A stretch of 64,000 nt of DNA from Zonotrichia leucophrys gambelii. Taxonomy: Eukaryota; Chordata; Aves; Passeriformes; Passerellidae. Below are positions 47,901-61,100 of this stretch, one piece after another; the first letter of the stretch is position 1; each line of letters opens with the position of its first letter. Under the pieces are notes generated by a model that was given only the letters and a program-made list of their open reading frames with translations, did no database searches and was not told the origin of the DNA. The position numbers and the translations under genes are program-made. The stretch spans positions 69,774,631 to 69,838,630 of the forward strand of contig NC_088172.1 in the NCBI RefSeq assembly GCF_028769735.1, written 5' to 3'.

Positions 47901-50893
47901 CTGCTTGTGAATTCAGATGACGATGCAGTTACAGCAGCACAACAGTTTGCACAATCTCCCAAGTAAGGGACTATTCCTTTCTTCTGTTGGGAGCAGGCAA
48001 TTCAGGCTGGGCTGCCATGCGCAGCTGGGGAGGGGTGAACACAGGGGAGGTGACTACATTTTGAACATCTCTGCTCCTTGTCAGGTTTCCTACCTTTGCA
48101 TTCTCCAAGAAGGCATTTTCTCCTCCCAAACTTTTTTCTGGGCTCTGGGAGCAAAGGCTGCATTAGAGTTACTTCTTCATGAGAAAAGTGTGTGCTGACA
48201 AGGGATTGGTGCCTCAACCAAACACTGAGGCAGGGGTTACTGTGGAGTTGTATCTAGCCTTCCTGCTTTAGCCGCTTTCTGGTACAGTATCCATCTTCCT
48301 GTGGGTCTCAGTAGATTCAGAATCCCAGAAACCTTCTGGAACTGTGCCGTGGCCTTCTGCTTATTTCTGTCTGCTTGTGTCTGACAGCATCACCCCAATC
48401 TTCACACTGTCCAGTGTTTCTGGAGAGAACCTGGATCTCTTGAAAGTCTTCCTCAACATCCTCCCTCCACTGACCAACAGTAAAGAGCAGGAAGAATTAA
48501 TGCAGCAACATACAGAATTTCAGGTGGGTAAGGGTTGTTTGTTTCAAACTCTGATGCTGAACTCATTGCTGTGCCATGGGAGAGACGTTTGGGGAATTTG
48601 GACACCAGAGGTAGAGATGTGGTGAACTCCTGGACTATTGAGAGACATTAAAAAAAGGACTTGGTCCTTGATAAAAGCCTGATGGGCTGAATCTGTTGTA
48701 ACCATGAGATGTCTGTCTCAGGATACAATCATTTCTCTGGTTGCTATTTAAAAGGAAGAGCTTTGTTCCTCTACTTGGAGGGTAAGTGGGAGCTGGTGAA
48801 GCTCTGAGACAGTGTCTGATGACCAGCAGAGAGATCACCTCCTTTCACCCAAGGGGCAGGCTCTTTGTCCTCATTTTGGAGTGGTATTTCATAGCTGTCT
48901 GTCTGAAGAGCTTATTCTTGTTGCCTTGCTGCAGGTTGATGAAATTTATACGGTGCCAGAGGTGGGGACTGTTGTGGGAGGAACTCTGTCAAGGTAAGTG
49001 AGCCTAGGCAGATATGTGTGGATGTGAATGGTTGCTGGAGTTACAAGTGACAAGGTTAGAGTCACCTGCTGCAGAAGTGGAAGCTGTGTGAGGCTCAGTC
49101 CTGACTGCTGCCACTGACTCAAGTGAGAGTAGAGCCCTACAGGGTGTTGGGAAGTGACATGAGCAGACCATTGGTCATGTGGTGGCAAGCAAACAGTCTG
49201 CTCTAAAGTTGCTGGATTAGGAATGTGTCCTGAAGTACGCTGAAAGAAGGCATGCTGGAATCTAGTTGGCAGAGGTTAGGCATGATCCCAAGGGGTTGCT
49301 TTCTTCCTTCCTCAGGTGGGGGGAGGAAATGTAAAAGGTAGATCCTCTGATTCCAGCAGGGGTTAACTGCACATTACCTCATGAAAAGGCAGCTCTCCCT
49401 CCATGTTTGGGAGCAATCAGAGCAGTCTGGCCATTAGCACGCCCACACTGAAGGAGTGTCATCTGAGGTCTCTCCACACAAACAAAGCAGTGTGACAGAG
49501 CACTGGGGTGCAATGGTCCCTGTCTGTACCTGGGATTTTTAAGAGTCACACTGCTGCTGTAAGAAATCCTGATTCTCAGCAGCTTTGTCTCCCTGTTGGT
49601 TGGTCCAGAGTAAGAGTGCAAAGACTTGGCCCTGGGGAATTCGTTCAGGTTGATCTTGGAGGGTGAAATGTCTTTGTCTCCTGATGAACTGTGTCCTGCT
49701 CTTCTACCTGGGCAGTGGGATCTGCCGAGAAGGGGAGAACTTGGTGGTTGGTCCCACTGACGATGGGAAGTTCCTTCGGCTGAAGGTGTGCAGCATCCAG
49801 CGGAACCGCTCTGCCTGCCGCGTGCTGCGCGCCGGGCAGGCAGCCACGCTGGCCCTCGGACCCTTCGACCGCTCCCTGCTGCGCAAGGTTAGTCCTACTC
49901 CTGCACTGAGCAGGGCTGGAGGCTTCCCTAGGCTTCCCCCATTGCTAGGGTGGGAATGAAGTACAAATGTTTGCAGGAAACTTGCTGGAAGGGGAGGAAA
50001 TGGCCAGGTTACAAATTACAGTGAGTACAAGGCTGAGAACAGGATGTAAGCCCAAGTCACAGAGTGGAGGTAAATTTGTGGTTTTGGGGGCTGTTTAGAA
50101 GCAAGGGGACTGGCCCTGACTGGTCTGAGCCTTGGGTTTTTCTGCAGGGCATGGTGATGGTGAGCCCAGAAATGAACCCCACCATCTGCTCAGTGTTTGA
50201 AGCCGAGATCGTGCTGTTATTCCATGCCACAACTTTCCGGAAGGGGTTTCAGGTGACGGTGCACGTGGGGAATGTGCGACAGACAGCTATTGTAGAGAAG
50301 ATCCATGGAAAGGTAGGCCATGGGAAGAAAGGGGAGGAAGATGGACCTCCCTGTGGGGTTTGTTGGGTTTGTTAAGATTCCACTACACCCTCTAGTAAAG
50401 CTGGGGTCTGCTGCTATTTTGAGTAGCTGTGTCCCTTCCTAGAGCAGACTCTATCCCTTTATCCTGCCTATTTGGTTGCTTTTCCTCCAGACATGTTAAA
50501 GAAGAGAGGTGAACTCTATTCTTCAGGGCTTGTGTATTCCTGTCTCTTCTTATGTGTACAGTAAGGGGAAGGGCTCAAGCCTTGCAGTCTGAAGAAGGCT
50601 GCTCATTTGCCTCATCTTCTTACCATCCACATGTACCTCTGCCTGCATGCATCAGCTTGGGAGATGGGTCTAAGCTCTCACATTTTTCTTTTCAGGACAA
50701 GCTGCGGACAGGAGAGAAGGCAGTTGTGTGTTTCAGGTTCATCAAGCATCCTGAATACTTGAAGATTGGAGCGAAACTACTTTTTCGTGAAGGAGTCACC
50801 AAAGGCATTGGGCATGTCACTAACCTCCAAGCCATCACCACCAAAGAAAACAGCCTGGAGGAGTCCCTGGGGCCTGGACAGCTGAGCTTCTGA
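41932..50893 (+). CDS. GTPBP2: GTP-binding protein 2 (translational GTPase)
   Basis: GTPBP2 is a translational GTPase related to GTPBP1 and eEF1A that works with Pelota in rescuing stalled ribosomes. Twelve exons: 41932-42114, 44334-44360, 44962-45146, 45818-45926, 46461-46658, 46935-47109, 47743-47962, 48388-48523, 48935-48993, 49716-49887, 50148-50312 and 50696-50893. All are GT-AG and in phase, giving 608 aa (human 602). The N-terminus is Gly- and Lys-rich ([12 protein letters not shown]). The P-loop GNVDSGKST is at 178-186, the G3 motif DLAGH at 259-263 and the G4-like SKVD at 315-318. Beta-barrel domains follow ([34 protein letters not shown]), and the end is LGPGQLSF. Exon 2 is a 27-nt microexon. 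The start has good context (gccATGg). Divergent to MAD2L1BP, convergent with POLH, as in human 6p21.1. Confidence 0.96.
44391..44476 (+). repeat. Dispersed repeat, copy B (GTPBP2 intron 2)
   Basis: This begins 31 bp after the donor of GTPBP2 exon 2 and matches 38981-39064: 'ttcctcccagagggttattt', 'gtaacttcaccaaagacagc', 'gggtaacatggccaagg'. No known repeat family is recognised. Confidence 0.7.
45396..45779 (-). mobile_element. Solo LTR in GTPBP2 intron 3
   Basis: About 384 bp running from tgatgctgttcacag to tctgcgaca, so with TG...CA ends. Its text (cagggggtctcaggctga, ggcttgatttattattttat, tgtgattggccattaatc, ggaaaaatcctaaagaaagg) is that of an LTR family I recognise as common in passerine genomes, here in reverse orientation. 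It is flanked by identical 8-bp repeats caaatgtg at 45388-45395 and 45780-45787. No internal viral sequence remains. It ends only 38 bp before GTPBP2 exon 4. Confidence 0.8.
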
Positions 50894-52905
50894 CTACCAG
50901 TAGGTCAGAGAAATCTCCACTCACCAGCACCTGGGGAGAAGGCTGGAAGCTCCTGTGGCTTTCTGAGCAATGCCTGGAGCTGCTGCTGTCCCGTTCTAGT
51001 GTGGATGTCCCTCCTCTGCACCGTGAGATGGAGCATGAGAGAATTTCTTCCATTCAGTGCCGTACGTGGGACAAGTTAAGCATGTTCTCCACATCGCCTG
51101 CAGCTTTCATTTGGAACAGACTCCTTCAGAATAGATCAGAGGTACCTGCAGACCTGGGCAAGCAAGTATTGGCTTTGTTTACTGTTTGAAAATTGCTGGT
51201 TGGGAGGCGCAGCGACCTTGAAGACAAGCAGTGAAGGGATGCTTTTCCATCTCTGACACAAGGTCTGGTCCCATTTTTGCTGTCTGAGCACTGAGTTGAT
51301 AACAGCGTTCTCTCAAATCATCCTTCTGGGCAGGGGATGGAACAGACCATGCCACCCACACCAGGGCTTGGCTGAACCTCTCAGAATGTGTTCAGGACAC
51401 TTTTTAACCGTTTGAATCTTGGTTGGCTTTAATCTGCTATGTGTCCATTTGTGCATTGGTTTTGCGTTACTCCAATCTGAGTGTCTTACTGTTGGACAGA
51501 TGTCCTGTTCCCCACTCACATGTACACATTTCTTCAGTATTCCTCTTTATGACTTCCAGGAAGCTGTGGCTGCTCTGAGTGGCACAGCCTCCTGACATAG
51601 CATCATGAAGACAGAGTTTGTACTTGGATCTGTTCCTTGCAGCAGCTGGACAGGAGGCCATACTGTGGAGCAGAGCAGGGCCCAGGCCTGTGCTGGTGTG
51701 AGCAGGTTGTTTCCATGGATGTTCACCTGAAGGTGCCATCTGCACATTGGTAGCAGTGGTTTGCAGTGGGCTCCCTGGTGTGGCTGTTCCCAGCCCACCT
51801 TGTTCCTCACATGCTTGCCTTAATGTGTGAGGAGGACAGGCTGCATTACCTACACAAAACCAGGTAACTTCTCTTTTGACAGTGGCGTGGGTTTTATTTC
51901 TCTTGGAGCAAGAATTCCTTTCTTTCCATTGCCACCAGTGTTTGTTGTCAGAGGGAAGCTGATGTTGCCAGCAAGGACTTTGTATGTAGAGTGGAGCACT
52001 CTGGATGTAGAGTGGAGCACAGGTCTCCCACTCTGTCTTGCAGCTCTGCTGTGCAGCCTGGAGGGTGCAGCAGGGTCTGTAAAGCTGTACATAGGCTTTT
52101 GGTTTTATTGTTGACTGTTAGACCAAATGTGTCTGCTGTGAGCAAAAGGCCTTCAGCAAGCCATGCTGGTTGGTGTGGTGGCCTGCCAGCCCTGACTGAA
52201 GAGAAGGCTGAGGGCCTGTGACAGCACTTGGACACCCAAGTGGCGCTTGTGCCGTGCTGAGAGCAGTTCTGCTGCTGGGCCGCTGGCACAGGCGTAGCTG
52301 TGCGGGGCCATCGTGGGGCAGGAAAGTGGGAGCTGCACCTTGCCAGCAGCGTGCTGGGGTGGGGGGAAGCCTAGCAAGTGTGGCATAAAGGAAGGCAGCT
52401 TAATAGTTGCAGGAGTGACCTGTCCCTTGGAGGGAGCACCAATCCAGCTGAAAACTGCTGCATCCCCAGCAGAGAGAAAGGAGTTGCTGGCTCAGGGTCA
52501 CTGCTCAGGCAGGATCCCTTTTTTCCCATTCTGGCAGTGGGCTGGGTATTCCAATGACACAGTCTTTTCACCAATGCCTGCAAGGACAGGCCCCAGCTGC
52601 CAGCAGGCTCTTCCCTTTGGTGCTAGTGTCACAAAGAGAGTTGGCTGGGGATGGGGGACTCCAGCTCTTTGTACTCTTCTGCACTGGTGTTTTCTGCCCC
52701 AAAGGGGGGTGCTGTGACCTTTTCTGAAACAGCTGATGGCTGGTCTCACCTCATCCCTGCCATCTGTGGCATGACTGTTCTTGGTGCCATGCTCTTCATA
52801 ATTGCTGTTTTGTTGTCTTGAATTTTTCTAATGCTGGGGATTGTCCCTGTTCTCCAAGCATCTATATAAATGTACAGAATAAAGATGTTTTATTGAGCTT
52901 GCTGG
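50894..52905 (+). other. GTPBP2 3' UTR
   Basis: This is non-coding sequence from the stop codon to just past the AATAAA at 52878-52883, about 2 kb. The signal is followed by a GT-rich stretch. No internal gene is seen. The length fits a single-exon UTR continuous with exon 12. Confidence 0.6.
52878..52893. promoter_or_regulatory. Overlapping poly(A) signals on both strands
   Basis: Plus-strand AATAAA at 52878-52883 suits GTPBP2. Four bases later, tttatt at 52888-52893 is AATAAA on the minus strand and would suit POLH, whose stop codon is at 55110. I saw no other minus-strand AATAAA between these points. Confidence 0.45.
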
Positions 52906-55109
52906 CTGAGTTGTACAATGAGTGAGGGTGGAGCTGGGCTCTTACCCTGCTGCCCTTGGAGCTGGGTCTCAGTTGGAGCTGGCTACCCTTCACCCATTCC
53001 TGAGCTTCCTGCGTTCATCCCTATAAATACCGTGCCTGGTGTGGAAAGAATGCACGCGCTGCTGTTTACAACCCCGCGCTCCCTCCCGCCTTATCTGAGT
53101 AAGCCTGGGTGTGCAGCCCGAGGTGACAGCAGCCACGTCACCCTGAGCACAGCACTTTGGGCTGCTGTGGGCGGGACTCTGGGCTGTGGCAAGCCTCCTC
53201 ACAGTCACAAATTCCCCCAGAGCCTAATTAAAGAGACGCTTTCTAGGGCACACATCTAACCGGTGATTTGTTTCTAAAATAGCTTCGACCTTATCAAGAG
53301 GTTCGTGACTGCCTTGCCTTCATGAGGACAGGTTGTTCCCTTGGGACAAGTAGAGGTAAAAAGGTTTCCCTGTGGAGATGACTTGTGACCAAAAGGATCT
53401 GCCTCTTCTAGACTTGTTTTTGTGTCAGATAGTGGCATCTGCAGAGTCCAGTCCTGCCAGACACTTAGGAAATGAGATGTGCCTCTGTCACAGGAGACGA
53501 GACGATCCTGCCAGACTGGTTCTCTTCACGTGAGGACTTGGGGAAATTTGTCACTTCGCAATGTTAGGACTGTCATTAGTGGGAGTGACTTCATAATTCC
53601 TTCCTCTACTTATTAGCAGAGCTGCACACACCAGAATGAGTTTCTTGTTCTTGAAATTTCATGACTGTGATGCCAAATATTAGACTCCACTGACAGTAGT
53701 GTAGCAGCATCCCAGCACAGGCTGGCTGCTGGAAGGAGAGAGCAGCTCAGCAGCTGCATTTAGGATGATGCCGTTCAGAAAACAGTACATAGATACACAG
53801 CTGCAGTTTGCATCATTATCTGCTGCCTGAAAGGCTCTCTCCCCCCCTGCCCAAGGAAGGGAAGCCCGCAGCTGATGAAACTCCCTGAAATTCGATTCCT
53901 AACCCCACCCAGAGCTGCCTTGACGTGGCACATTCTTCCCCCCCGCCCAAAGAGCCACGTTCAAATTACTGGCAGCAGAGCTTCTGGCGGGCTCCAGGCA
54001 GCTCACAGTGTAGCAGAGCTGAGCCCTGCCAGGCAGCTGAGAGCACTTCTCTTGCCCTGGAGCCAGTCTCACCCTCTCAGTGCCGGCTCATACCCTCCAT
54101 GATACTCTGCTTTGTTGGCTGTTGTAATCTCTGGAGCGGCCATTGCACTGTGGCCTGTGTCTCAAGGAGCTGAACAAGTCGTTTGGCAGAGCCCAGTCAG
54201 AACAGGTACCAGTCAGCAAGTTGTGTCTAGTATCTCTCAGAGTCTGGGAAGGAGGAAAAATGTGATTATGCAGTCTACACCAACCAAAAGCTTTCACAGT
54301 GTTCTTTGTGACTCTTGACATGTTTTCTCTCCCTTCTAGCGAGGGCTCTAACAGTAGACTGTTTATGTGTCAATAGCAATTGTTATGAATTAGTGTACAG
54401 TTCTCAAAGAGGCCACCAAAAGGCGTGCCTCTGCAGCTACTGCTTCCTTAAATCTTTTATGACAGGAGTAGTCTTCCTTGTGTACTCCTGAGCTGCTGAT
54501 AAGCACAATGCAATGGACTGCTACACAGAGGGAATCATTAAGGCATTTATAAAATAAATCCTGGGGTGTGGGAAGGAAGGAATAAAAATCACTGTCTTCC
54601 AGGTGGAGGGGAGAAGGAACAACTGGGCTAAGCTACCACATATAAATTACACAGTAAGGGCAAGGCCTGCAACTGCAGCCAGAGTAGAACCACGAGTTGA
54701 AGGTTTTATACACAGTGATTAGACAGGGGTTCAAGCCAAGGCTTAGCTGGAGATTCCTGGGATAAGCTGCTGCACTTACAGTAGCTGCTTTTATAGGAGG
54801 AACAGAATTACTGAGGAGCGATGGCATGCAAATACCTATGGCAAGAGGTGTAGGTGACAGTACTGTGCAGCTTCTAGCAGCACCAGGCAGGCAGAGGCAG
54901 GCTTAGCTGCCACCAGCTAAACAGGCTACATCTACACAATTCATGAGTTCCAGTTCCTCTTAGACTTGGGATGAAAATAATTTACTAGACTTTTTGGCAT
55001 TAAAACCTGACAGGCAGTATAAAAAAGCACCGATATTTAAAAACACTGATTAAAAGCACCGATTCTTTAAAAATACTGATTATTTAAAAACACCCAGTGT
55101 GGCTGAGAG
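52906..55109. other. Interval between GTPBP2 and POLH 3' ends
   Basis: No coding sequence is recognised. It probably includes the POLH 3' UTR (minus strand). A patch at about 53020-53250 has a TATA-like tataaata, a GC box and a CACGTCA element and could be regulatory, but the evidence is slight. A short A/T-rich tandem repeat lies at 55020-55095. Confidence 0.5.
55020..55095. repeat. Tandem repeat in POLH 3' UTR
   Basis: Two and a half copies of a unit of about 28-30 bp, 'aaaagcaccgat' plus 'tttaaaaa(c/t)actgatt', lie just downstream (minus strand) of the POLH stop codon. Copies differ by a few bases. Confidence 0.65.
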
Positions 55110-58100
55110 TTAAGGAGGTAAGGGCTTAAAGAAAAAATCTAAAGTTCTTGTCACACTTTCTTTGGGTCGTTTTGTACTAGATCCTGCTGGAGTCTTGGGC
55201 TTGTTCTTTGCCTTAGCAGGAGATCTGGAAGCCACAGCCTTTGCATTGGGAGCTGCTTCTGGAGCCATGGGAGGGCTGGGCTCCAGGAAAGAGCTTTGCA
55301 GCTCCAGAGCAAAGTGGTAGTCCATGTGCTCAGGGAACTCCCACACCAGCACGAGCTGGCCACACTTCTCACAGCGCTGCTGGTCCCCTGGAGAGGCAGG
55401 AGGCAGCAGGGCGAGCTCAGGAGAGGGTGGCAAATTCTGCTCATTTCCCTCCACAGCTGGCTGGAATTTCAGAAGGGTCCTGGAGCTGGGTGGAGTTGAG
55501 GGTGTTTGTGTGGCATCCGATGGCAACTTCTCCCGGCGAAGCCTCTTGTACAGAGAAGTAGGGCTGGCATCGCCGGGATCCTGCTTCACAGGGGACTCCA
55601 GGTCACTCTGTACAGAGGCAAGTCCAACAGGAAGGCCAACAGCAGCTCTCTCCTGGTGCTCTGGGGAGCTGGGCACAGCTGGCTCTGCAGTGGCAGCAGT
55701 GGGCAGGATGGGTGCTGCCACTGCCTGTGCCAGCTGCCTCTCTGCTGCCTTCTGGAAGAAGGACTCAATAGCACTAGCTGGTTTCTGCCGAAGATCTTTG
55801 CTCGGGCTCCTAAAGAACTTGACCCCAGCCCTCCCACAAGATGTGGAGTTTTGGCTGGTGGTGGCAGTGCCATCAGGCTGGGCATCACCTGTCAGGAAGG
55901 TGGTAATGCCTGTAGAGAGGGTGACAGGCTCCGAGAACTTGCTTGCTGAGAGTTGCACTGAAATCAGCGGTGGAGACCTGCAAAGGACAGACCAACATCA
56001 GCTCAGACACCAGCCTGGAAAGCAAGAAAGCTTTTGAGGTAAGACTTCAAACAACACAAAACATTCACAGACAGGGGAACTGTAGTATCTGACAAGGGCT
56101 GGGACAGATGTTTGCTCTGACAAAGTTAGTATTGCTACCTCCAGAACAGACACAGCAGGCTGTGCTGGGCAAAGCAGAACCCCTCTTTCCAAAGCAGCAA
56201 TTCCCAAAGGAAGGGCATTGGAGCAGCCAACTGCCAGCCTGGACTTTCAGTCCACTACAGGCTGAAGCTGCTGTAAGATGAGAGCATGCTGAAAGAGCAG
56301 CAGCCTTGTCAGAGTTTAACAGACAGGACCTTCTTGCCTTCACTGCAGAGCAGAAGGAAGGAAGGAAGAAAATGCTGAAGGAGTTGTGCGCTTTCATTTT
56401 TCTTCCTGCCCCAATGGCTTCCTCACAAAAACCTTTGTCCTTAGGGTAGGACAACAAGGCTTAGCTTATTTCTTTGGCCCAGCAGGGCTAGGACAGCCTC
56501 ACTTCAGCTGGACAAACCCCAGCCAGTGGCAATCCTAACTCCAAGTACAGAAGTGTCTCTCTCACCAGATGTGGGGCTCAGAAGAGGCCAGGCTGTCCTA
56601 CTGCTAAAAGGTCTCTGCACTCTACTGTGAGGCTGCTGGAAATCACTTTTCCTGCCACTCAAATTAACTTGAGTTCCTTCCCAATAGGTCTCTGGCTCGT
56701 CCAGTACCTCCCACATCAGAACCTGACAGAGGTGACCCACATTGCCCCACACTCACCAAGCTGCCTGGTGAGCCCCAGCCGCATTGCAGGTTTGGATGAG
56801 GGTGAAGGCGTCGTTGCACATTTTCTGTGCGTCATAGCGGGACAGGGCACACAGACGTGACACGCGGGTGTCCCCCTGCTGGCGGATCACCACCATCAGC
56901 TGCCGGGCCACGCGGTGGTTCTGCCGGGAGAGCAGAGCTGTGCTTCCAGCGACTCCTGCAGGAAAGCTCAGGAACAGCCGAGGGGACCGTTCCCAGCCTG
57001 GAGCCCTGCCCAGCCCTCCGCCCCCTGCCATCTCCCGAGGGTGCGGTGGGACATGCCCTGCCCGGCCTGATTGCCAAGGGATGGGATACACAACCAGCGC
57101 TTGCACAGCTGTGCCACACAGGATGGGAAGCAGCTAGTCCTTGCTTTCCCTCAAAGGCAGTTCCACAGTTTTTTTGGCCCCACTGCAGTGCAAAAGTTGG
57201 TGGATTGCTCCCATCCTGGCCTGCAGCTTACTGTCCAGATAGGAGCACAGTGCTCCCTCTCACAGTCCACGGGCACTCCTGTGTCAGCAAAGGGCTTGCA
57301 AGGGAGCAGCAGTGCAGCAAAAAGTGCAGTGGCTTTCAGATCCCTGCATCCTAAAGCATGGGACAAGGACTGTTCTTAACCCTGCAGTGTTCTGGGGCAA
57401 AACCATCCTCCCTGGCCATGCTCCTGCACACCTCTCTTCTTGGGACACCTCAGCACACAGGCACACATCTAGGGGTGAGCAGATTCTTCCCCTCCCAATA
57501 CCACCCTTAGCCTCCTGCAAACCACTCATGGTGCAAATGTGCCTCCCTGTGTCCCTGTGCCTCCCCTCCTTACCTGGCTCCTGTCCTTGTTCAGTCTGGA
57601 CTCCAGCTCCAAGGCCAGCTGCAGGAGCCAGTGCTGCACCTGGACAAAGCAGGGGTAACAGACAGGTTGGGCCTCTGCTCACAGCAGTACCACAGAACAA
57701 GGGGAATGCTGGGGGGGATCAGACTGGAATGGACAGACTATTGTAAGGCCCCATATCTGTAGCAGACCTTGAGAAATCAGTCCAGCTGAGATTCAACAAT
57801 GCAGGCAAGAACATTTTAGATATCTAAAAGCCCTGCATTATTACTAGACTTTGCCAAATAATCTACATTCCCTGTCCTGGATTTCTCTTTCCATCTTCCT
57901 ACAGCTCAGTGGGAACTGCCCCCCACCCACTAGCTAAAGTGCATCCTGCCTCTTTCTTTAGGCTAGTTACCTTCCTTCTAGCAACCATGCTCTTGAAGCT
58001 TGGCACTGTGAATCACTTTTGAACAGCACAGGCCCAGTTTTGCTCATGGAAGTTACAACCAGGATGGACCTTTTTGTGCAGCAGTTTGTCAATGCATTTC

Positions 58101-61100
58101 TGTCAACAGGGACTTCCAGAGCTCAAACCACCTTCTCACACTGAGCCTCTAGTCTGAGTTTCAGGGCATAATTGTGCAGAAAAGCAGCAGTTTTGCAAGC
58201 TAGTCTGTTTTTAGTATTCTTATTTTCTCCAGTGTGAAAACCAAGCCTTATGCTAGATGTAGGCTTCTCCTACCGCCTTCTGTGTGGCCAGGGCTGACTT
58301 CCCAGGGAAATTCTTGCTGCAGCCAATAGACTGGGGCAGGTACCGGTTTTTGACAGGTTCCTCTTCAATTCCTCTGCACAAGTCATAGAGCCAAGATCTG
58401 AAAGCCACAGGGAAGGCATGAGGTTAAGGCAGCTACAGACAAGCAGGCATCACTGGGCAGCACATCAGACTCCTGCTGAGTCCTGCTTTCAACTCAGTGC
58501 CAGCTGTCACTGTCTCACGTCCTCAACTCTACAGTCACAGCCACAGCTGAACAAGCCCGATTCCTTCAGGCTACAACTGCCTGTCAGCACAACTCCTCCA
58601 CCTCTTCTCCTGAAGTGGCAACAGTTCACCAATCTGCAGGGGTGTCCAACCGCTGTTCCGGGCCCAGAAGTTGTGTTTCTGGCTCCAGCCTAGCCTTGTC
58701 ATTTCCTCTATGATGAGACTGTCAAGACTGCCCTCTTTCCAGCCTGCAGAGAACCAGCCCTTTGACCCCATCCTTGGATGCTGTAGAGGAAGGCTGAGGC
58801 GCTGGCTGACAAGCAAAATATTATCCTGGAGAGGGTGCCTGGGAGCAGGCAAGACTGGAAACCTGCTGTGGGCCTGACAGATCAATGCTTTCCAAAGATA
58901 TCACTGAAGTTTTACCTTCCAACCTTTCCTAATCACAGCAGAACAAGGTTCTGTGGCTGAAAGGAAGTCTCAATTCCTGCCAAGAGCCAAGTTGTGGTGA
59001 GAGGTTCATCATTACCCGGTTTTGTCTCCAAAATGTGTCTGGAGCTCAGTCTCACTGAACTGTGTCAGCTCCCCGATGTACTCCACTCCCAGGATGTCTG
59101 TGATAGCAGTGCCAAGCTTGCCTCCCAGGTTACGGCTACAGCAGAGAAATACAGAAAAAACACAAATGAAGCATCATGTGGGCACTGTGACAAGTCTCAT
59201 TGCAGCAGCTGTTCCTAGATAAGGACAACTAGAAGCTGCTAGGAACTAGCAGGACAAAAGGAACACCTGGCACCTGGCTCTTCTGCCCACAGCAAAAGGA
59301 CACATAGGAGTTGATGTAGGAACTGCTCCTTAGGTTCCCCAATTTTAGTGCTTCTCCCTCAGCTCCATCTGATCCCAAACCATGCTCTGAAGAATGCCTC
59401 ACATACAGCTTCCTTCTTCCTACACAGACAGGATCCTTTCCCACACACATCCCTCTCCATTCCTTGCAAGACACAGAAAGCAGAGACCAGCAGTGCAGCT
59501 CTGGAGAGCAGGATAGGGATCCATTCCTCTGGAGCACTGTGCTGGTAACACTTCCTTACACCAGGAAAAGTACTTGTGCACAGTGTGGATGCTCAAAAGC
59601 AAACGGCATCTGCTCTCTGTGAAGACAGCTGTCAGTGACACTGGGGAACAGCTATGGCCTCCTTGCTCACAGTTGCTTCTGGCTTACACCTATGCACCCC
59701 AGCAGACATCCTGAGCACAGCCTTACCCTGGGAAAGGATGCCCACAGGCTTTTGGACTGTGGTCCATTCACCAGCTGGGCTGTACTTCCCAAGCACACTC
59801 CCCCTGAACTGTCACTCACAGCCAGGAGAGATCACTGGCAGCATTCCCTGTGTTTGTTGGGAGCATTGCCAAGCAGTTGGTGTGGAGCTGAGAGCCTCTG
59901 CTGGCTGCTGTCAGCGAGCTCACACTGCTGTGCTGGGGAGGAGCAGCAGCAGCCCCCTGGTACTCACATGCTGCTGACGGGCAGCTGGCTGAAGAGCTGC
60001 GGCACAAAGCGTGCAGACACCAGCGTCTGCCGGTTGGGCTTGTTCAGCCCACAGGCCAGCTTAGCCAGGGTCTGCAACACAGAAAGGGGGAAACTCTGTT
60101 AGTATACACTGTGCACTAATGTGACTCCACCTAACAGCTTGTGCTTCATCACCTCTAAGAGCTGCCCCGGAATGGCTGCTAGGAATATGTGCAGGGTGCA
60201 CCCCTGCTTGCTCTTAGGCAGTATCCACCTCAGGATGTGACATGCACAAGCTGGGTACTCTGAAAGCAAAGCTGCTTCCAGGCTTTAGCTCTGTGAATTG
60301 CTGGACTCCTGCTCCAGGCAGATAAAGATCTTTCATCTGTTGTGGTTGCTATAGTTTTCCATCAGGCAAGCATACCAGAGCTTCCACAGCATGCCCATGG
60401 TCCTCCCCCAGGCTATGTCTCTCACTATGCCTTTTTCCTTCATCTTCTGTGTTTGTCTTGGCTTTTTCTCAATGTCACTATTTTAATCTTCTCTCTGTGA
60501 GGTCTGCAACAGCATAGTGCTGCAAAAGGAAACCTTTAAAATGCAGAATTGCTAGCCTGGAAGGCATGTTCTCCTATACAGCTTCCTTGCCCACTCTAAG
60601 CTACCACAGGGTCAAAAATACACAGACCAGCTTGAAGTACATTTAGCTGGGTGTTTGAGGTTTTATTGAACAACTCTTAATAACTTTCTCTTTCAGTGCT
60701 TTGCCACACTTCCTGTAACTAAGCAAAATATCTTGCCTGCCTATTGAGCTATGACCTTTATTAACAGCCCATTTTACAGGCTTACATACACTTGAAATCA
60801 TTTCTAGACAAAATAGATCCCTTTTCAGATGCCCAATCACTGTTTTTCTTGTCTGGCTGGAGACTTCCAACTTTACCCACCTCATAAAGTGACATGCTGC
60901 AAGCGAAACCAATCACTGAGACTTCATGGGGAGAAATCATTTACTTTTTCTGACACCTTCTGTAAACTGCACATGCTGAAACAGGATTTGGCATTTCTAC
61001 AAGAGCACTTATATTACTGACTCATCCTGCTGCTTGTCCACAACAACTCCAGGTTACTTCCTGACTTACTGTGACTCAGCCAAAATCCTGCTGGTTGCTT

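Noticed and set aside
53020..53250. Possible promoter of an unlisted gene (TATA-like, GC box, CACGTCA)
   Set aside because: No downstream coding exon was found; motifs this short occur by chance. It is mentioned only in the interval description.
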